Source: Ruminococcaceae bacterium UBA3220
GTDB taxonomy: Bacteria; Bacillota; Clostridia; Oscillospirales; Acutalibacteraceae
Direction: 5' to 3'
Assembly: GCA_002363095.1 (NCBI GenBank)
Contig: DEWC01000105.1
Coordinates: 1-8,879 of the forward strand
Length of the DNA stretch: 8,879 nt
Shown: in pieces, positions 5,773 through 8,879 of the stretch
Position numbering within the stretch: position 1 is the stretch's first letter
How the letters are laid out: each line of letters starts with the position of its first letter
Notes under the pieces: model-generated
The model's database searches: none
Told to the model about the DNA's origin: nothing
What the model saw: only the letters and a program-made list of their open reading frames with translations
Program-made: the position numbers and the translations under genes

Positions 5773-6441
5773 ACGAAAATCAGCATTGAAAACATTACCA
5801 AAAGTTACGGCAAAAAACAGGTTTTAAAGGATATATCTTTAAAGGTGAATTCGGGAGAATGCATTGCTGTTTTAGGCTCGAACGGTTGCGGTAAATCCAC
5901 GCTTTTTAACATTCTTTACGGGATAACCCGAGGAAATTCGGGGAAGTTTTTATGCGACGGAACAGACCTTTTATCCAATTCAAAATTAAGGGAGAAAACG
6001 GTCGCCTATGTTCCCCAAAACCCGTTACTGATTGAAGAACTTTCGGCAAAAGACAACCTTCTGATGTGGTATACCGCCGACGAAATTAAGGCTTCTTTGT
6101 CCTCGGGGGTTTTAAACATTCTCGGCATAAGCGGTTTTTTGAAAACACCTGTTAAAAAAATGTCGGGCGGGATGAAAAAGCGCCTTTCGATAGCCTGCGC
6201 GGTAAGCAACAAACCTAAAATCCTCTTGCTTGACGAGCCGTCTTCAGCTCTGGACCCGATGTGCAAAAAAACCATATACGAATACATTGAAAGATTTAAA
6301 AAATTCGGCGGAACGGTTATTCTCTCCACCCACGATTTGGACGAACTGGCTTTTTGCGACGCCGCTTTTGTAATAAAAGACGGCTTACTTTCAAGCTTTA
6401 AAAAATCGGATGATATTGACGGCACGGTAACGCAGTTATGA
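5773..6441 (+). CDS. ABC transporter ATP-binding protein, probable ACG start
   Basis: A 222-residue nucleotide-binding domain that hydrolyses ATP to drive the two ABC-2 permeases encoded next. Seen, numbering from ACG 5773: A-loop Y12 in TKSYGKKQVL, Walker A GSNGCGKST with K41, Q-loop Q82, signature S131-G-G, Walker B ILLLD154-E155, and switch H187 in STHD. All catalytic elements are present. The first conventional start in frame (GTG 5845) would remove the A-loop and first strands, leaving 198 residues, so it is rejected. ACG 5773 behind GAGGGTG gives the normal N-terminus KISIENITKSYG. Either ACG is used as a rare initiator or an ATG has changed by one T-to-C substitution. The last codons overlap the permease start as ATGA, indicating translational coupling. 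The substrate is not evident; the small stand-alone ATPase with two permeases is typical of drug, peptide or lantibiotic-type ABC-2 exporters. Confidence 0.92.
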   Translation, partial: TKISIENITKSYGKKQVLKDISLKVNSGECIAVLGSNGCGKSTLFNILYGITRGNSGKFLCDGTDLLSNSKLREKTVAYVPQNPLLIEELSAKDNLLMWYTADEIKASLSSGVLNILGISGFLKTPVKKMSGGMKKRLSIACAVSNKPKILLLDEPSSALDPMCKKTIYEYIERFKKFGGTVILSTHDLDELAFCDAAFVIKDGLLSSFKKSDDIDGTVTQL

Positions 6442-7682
6442 TTAGAAAATCGTATTTTAAAGCAAATCTGAAACGAAACATAAGACTTCTTCCCTCAATC
6501 CTGTTACCCGTTTTGGCAATAGGTCTTATTTTTGCCGTTATAGGCTCGGCAGCGGTTTATTCCGTTCTTAATTCCGAAAGTCGGGCAAAGGTTAAACTCG
6601 GATTGGTGGGCAAAACCGAAGGCACATACTTAGGCTTCGGCATCGATTCCGTTCAGAAATATGATACCTCAAAATATGAACTTACTTTTCTTCGCCTCGA
6701 CGAGGAAACCGCGAAGTCGAAGCTGAAAAAACGCGAAATTTCGGCTTACCTCGTTGTGCCCGACCGCTTTGTTTCAGACCTTGTTGAGGGTAAAAATCCG
6801 CAAATCACCTACGTTTCAAACAAAACCGAAAACAATTTCAGTTCCGAAATAATAAAAGAGGTTGCGGCGGTTATATCAAGCACCGTTTCCCCTGCCGAGG
6901 CGGGGATTTATTCTATGCATAAGATTGCAGACGATAACGGTTTTTCAAAAAGTGAAATCAGAAAAGCGGATACGGAACTAAGCCTTGATTACATCTCCTT
7001 TGTTTTAAATCGCAACAAAATTTTTGCTCCCGAATTTTTGGGCGTATCGGACGGTTTGCCAGGAGAAACATATTATTTTTGCGCTGTTATTTTCTTTTTT
7101 ATGCTCATTTGGGGCATTTTCTGCACCGGTATTCTGAAAACAAAAACTATTTCGTATATCGGGTATATCAAATCGAGAGGAATCGGAATAACAAGGCAAA
7201 TTACAGGTGAATATTTCGCGTTTTCAGTCGTTTCCGCAACGGTTCTCGTCGTCATTTCGGTTATAACAGGCTCCGTGTTCGAGCATATACCTTTAAACCT
7301 CCCGGGGTTTGACCGCATCGGCGTATCAAGCGCTTTACTGTTTTCATTCAAAATTCTGCCCGCCCTTTTTATGATAACCGCCTTCGAGTTCCTTTTATAC
7401 GAACTTGTAGAATCCTCTTGTGCGGTTATTATCGGGCAGTTTGTTTGCGCGATTGTTTTGGCATATATGGCAGGATGTTTTTATCCTATAAATTTCTTTC
7501 CCGTATCGTACCAGAAAATTGTTCCTTTTCTGCCGTTCGGCGCCGCCTTTTCGTATATACGGCAGGCGTTTGCGAAAAACATATCACTTAGCGGATTCGT
7601 TGCGGTTACGGCATACGGGCTTGCTTTTGTAATCATTTCCGTTTTTGCGAGAAAAGCGCGTACCGAAAGGAGCGGCAGATGA
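6438..7682 (+). CDS. ABC-2 type transporter permease 1
   Basis: A 414-residue membrane protein with the ABC-2 exporter plan. There is one N-terminal membrane helix (about 18-42), an extracytoplasmic domain of about 165 residues (about 45-210), then five hydrophobic segments near 211-233, 258-280, 298-322, 326-348 and 386-404. The motif FYPINFFP before the last segments is typical of this permease type. Its ATG shares ATGA with the ATPase stop (4-nt overlap) and has no strong ribosome-binding site, so it is probably translated by coupling. It ends by overlapping permease 2 in the same way. The large external domain between the first two helices suggests substrate or partner binding outside the membrane, as in NatB/YhaP-like and Pip/YhgE-like proteins. 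The substrate is unknown. Confidence 0.88.
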   Translation: MIRKSYFKANLKRNIRLLPSILLPVLAIGLIFAVIGSAAVYSVLNSESRAKVKLGLVGKTEGTYLGFGIDSVQKYDTSKYELTFLRLDEETAKSKLKKREISAYLVVPDRFVSDLVEGKNPQITYVSNKTENNFSSEIIKEVAAVISSTVSPAEAGIYSMHKIADDNGFSKSEIRKADTELSLDYISFVLNRNKIFAPEFLGVSDGLPGETYYFCAVIFFFMLIWGIFCTGILKTKTISYIGYIKSRGIGITRQITGEYFAFSVVSATVLVVISVITGSVFEHIPLNLPGFDRIGVSSALLFSFKILPALFMITAFEFLLYELVESSCAVIIGQFVCAIVLAYMAGCFYPINFFPVSYQKIVPFLPFGAAFSYIRQAFAKNISLSGFVAVTAYGLAFVIISVFARKARTERSGR

Positions 7683-8812
7683 TGAAACGAATAATTACAA
7701 TGGCTTATCTTATTCAAAAGCGGCTTTTAAAAAAACCGAGTTTCATAATTATTTTGCTTCTCATTCCTCTTGCGGTAATTTCGGTAATGACGGTTGCAAA
7801 AAAAGAGGCAACATTTTTAAAGATTGCCGTTTATCCCGGAAATAGCGAAGATAAATCTTTGAAATCGGTTATTTCCAACATTCTTGAACACGAGGATGTT
7901 ATAGATTTTGAGTTTTTCGAGGACGCCGCGACGGCAAAAAACGCGGTTGCTTACGGAAAAGCCGACGGAGCATGGATTTTTCCTGCAAACTTTGAGGACA
8001 GTATTACAAAATTTGTCAATAATCCCTCCTCAAATGAAGAATTGATTGAAATATACTATCAGGAGGAAAACATCCCGACAAAACTTTCAAACGAATTGCT
8101 TTTCGGTTCGGTTTTCCCCGAGATTGCAAAAAAAATTTATTTGAATTATATAAACAATGACCTGAAACTTAAAGACAAGTTCAGCGAAGAGGAATTGTTA
8201 AATATTTACGACAGAATAAACACCGGCGATAAAATCATAACTTTTGTTGACGCCGACGGCGAAGAAAACCCGAAAACCGAATATCTGATTTCACCTGTCA
8301 GGGGCGTTTTATCCATTTTTATTATGATTTCGGCGTTTGCTTCGGCTATGTATTTTTACAGCGATTCAAATATGGGCGCGTTTACGGTTATGCCGAAGAA
8401 AAGGCGCCTGTTTCTGTTGCTGTGTTCGGTGTTTTTCGGAGCGTTTGACTGTGCGGCAGTTTCCTTTATTTCACTTTGTTTTACTCCTTTGTTTACTTCG
8501 TTTGGCATAGAACTGTTTTCGCTTTTGCTTCTTGTTCTGAACGTTTCGGCGTTCTCTGCTTTCTTCTCGGTTTTGCTCGCAAAGCCTGAAAGAATCGGCG
8601 TGTTTTCGGTTTTTATGAGTCTTTTCGTTTTCGCGTTTTGTCCGATTTTCTTTAGTTTCAAAGTGCCTGTTATACAAAGTCTTTTGCCTCAAACATACTA
8701 TTTGAATGCTTATGCGGCAAACAGTTTAATATTTGAACTATTGTTGTTTTCAGGTTATCTTATATCTACAGTATCGTTCTTTTTCCTCGCCGAAAGAATA
8801 AGAAAAAAATAG
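7679..8812 (+). CDS. ABC-2 type transporter permease 2
   Basis: A 377-residue membrane protein with the same plan as its neighbour: a first helix at about 21-40, an extracytoplasmic domain (about 45-204), then hydrophobic segments near 205-227, 243-265, 277-300, 304-326 and 350-371, ending in a basic RIRKK tail. Outside this plan I see little similarity to permease 1, so the two probably form a heterodimer with two copies of the ATPase. ATG 7679 overlaps the permease 1 stop; the next codon is also ATG (7682). AAAGGAG upstream supports independent as well as coupled initiation. The external domain is rich in Glu, Asp and Asn. It is the last gene of the unit and is followed by a long hairpin. 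Confidence 0.86.
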   Translation: MMKRIITMAYLIQKRLLKKPSFIIILLLIPLAVISVMTVAKKEATFLKIAVYPGNSEDKSLKSVISNILEHEDVIDFEFFEDAATAKNAVAYGKADGAWIFPANFEDSITKFVNNPSSNEELIEIYYQEENIPTKLSNELLFGSVFPEIAKKIYLNYINNDLKLKDKFSEEELLNIYDRINTGDKIITFVDADGEENPKTEYLISPVRGVLSIFIMISAFASAMYFYSDSNMGAFTVMPKKRRLFLLLCSVFFGAFDCAAVSFISLCFTPLFTSFGIELFSLLLLVLNVSAFSAFFSVLLAKPERIGVFSVFMSLFVFAFCPIFFSFKVPVIQSLLPQTYYLNAYAANSLIFELLLFSGYLISTVSFFFLAERIRKK

Positions 8813-8821
8813 AGAACATAA

Positions 8822-8862
8822 AGACTGACGGCAGGTAAGTAAACCTTACCTGCCGTCAGTCT
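8822..8862. terminator. 18-bp perfect inverted repeat at the end of the exporter operon
   Basis: Positions 8822-8839 and 8845-8862 are exact reverse complements around a 5-nt loop TAAAC. The repeat starts 10 nt past the last stop codon. On the plus strand no T run follows (GTCGATAAACC). On the minus strand the sequence past the hairpin is more T-rich. It probably acts as a terminator or mRNA 3'-end stabiliser, possibly in both directions. A mobile inverted repeat cannot be excluded. Confidence 0.6.
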
Positions 8863-8879
8863 GTCGATAAACCTGTTGT

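Noticed and set aside
5845..6441. GTG 5845 as start of the ABC ATPase
   Set aside because: It would delete the A-loop and the first strands of the nucleotide-binding domain, and it lacks the correctly placed ribosome-binding site seen before ACG 5773.

Overview
The window looks like chromosomal DNA from a low-to-moderate GC Gram-positive bacterium of the Clostridia. This is inferred from three things: consensus housekeeping promoters with TG-extended -10 boxes, purine-rich ribosome-binding sites, and protein types common in that group (a clostridial-type pyridoxamine kinase, a zinc-ribbon membrane protein, and an ABC-2 exporter with two permeases). No rRNA, tRNA, CRISPR array, insertion sequence or phage gene is visible.

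Layout. Positions 1-959 (minus) hold most of a DegT/DnrJ/EryC1/StrS sugar aminotransferase that runs off the left edge. It has its own strong promoter at 1009-1037 but no obvious ATG start. A hairpin terminator at 1061-1089 closes the next unit, a minus-strand pair of pyridoxamine kinase (1623-2474) followed by a GNAT acetyltransferase (1098-1565). Divergent from the kinase is a MocR/PdxR-type regulator (2566-3621), which probably controls the kinase. Its C-terminal ~100 residues are missing. A near-consensus promoter (3648-3676) then drives a 652-residue zinc-ribbon, single-pass membrane protein (3731-5689) ending in a striking Asp/Tyr tail. After a leaky-looking hairpin comes a translationally coupled ABC exporter operon: ATPase (5773-6441, apparently starting at ACG), permease 1 (6438-7682) and permease 2 (7679-8812). 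An 18-bp perfect hairpin closes the window.

How the genes fit together. The left half has a pyridoxal-phosphate (PLP) theme: a PLP-dependent aminotransferase, a PLP salvage kinase, and a regulator built on a PLP-enzyme fold. The right half may be one envelope-associated module, with a zinc-ribbon membrane protein carrying an acidic extracytoplasmic tail upstream of an ABC-2 exporter whose two permeases each have a large extracytoplasmic domain. Co-transcription and a role in envelope stress, peptide export or resistance are inferences from layout only.

The most unusual points are the truncated MocR regulator, the ACG start of the ATPase, the missing ATG of the aminotransferase with a six-codon mini-ORF abutting its TTG, and the Asp/Tyr tail next to the exporter.
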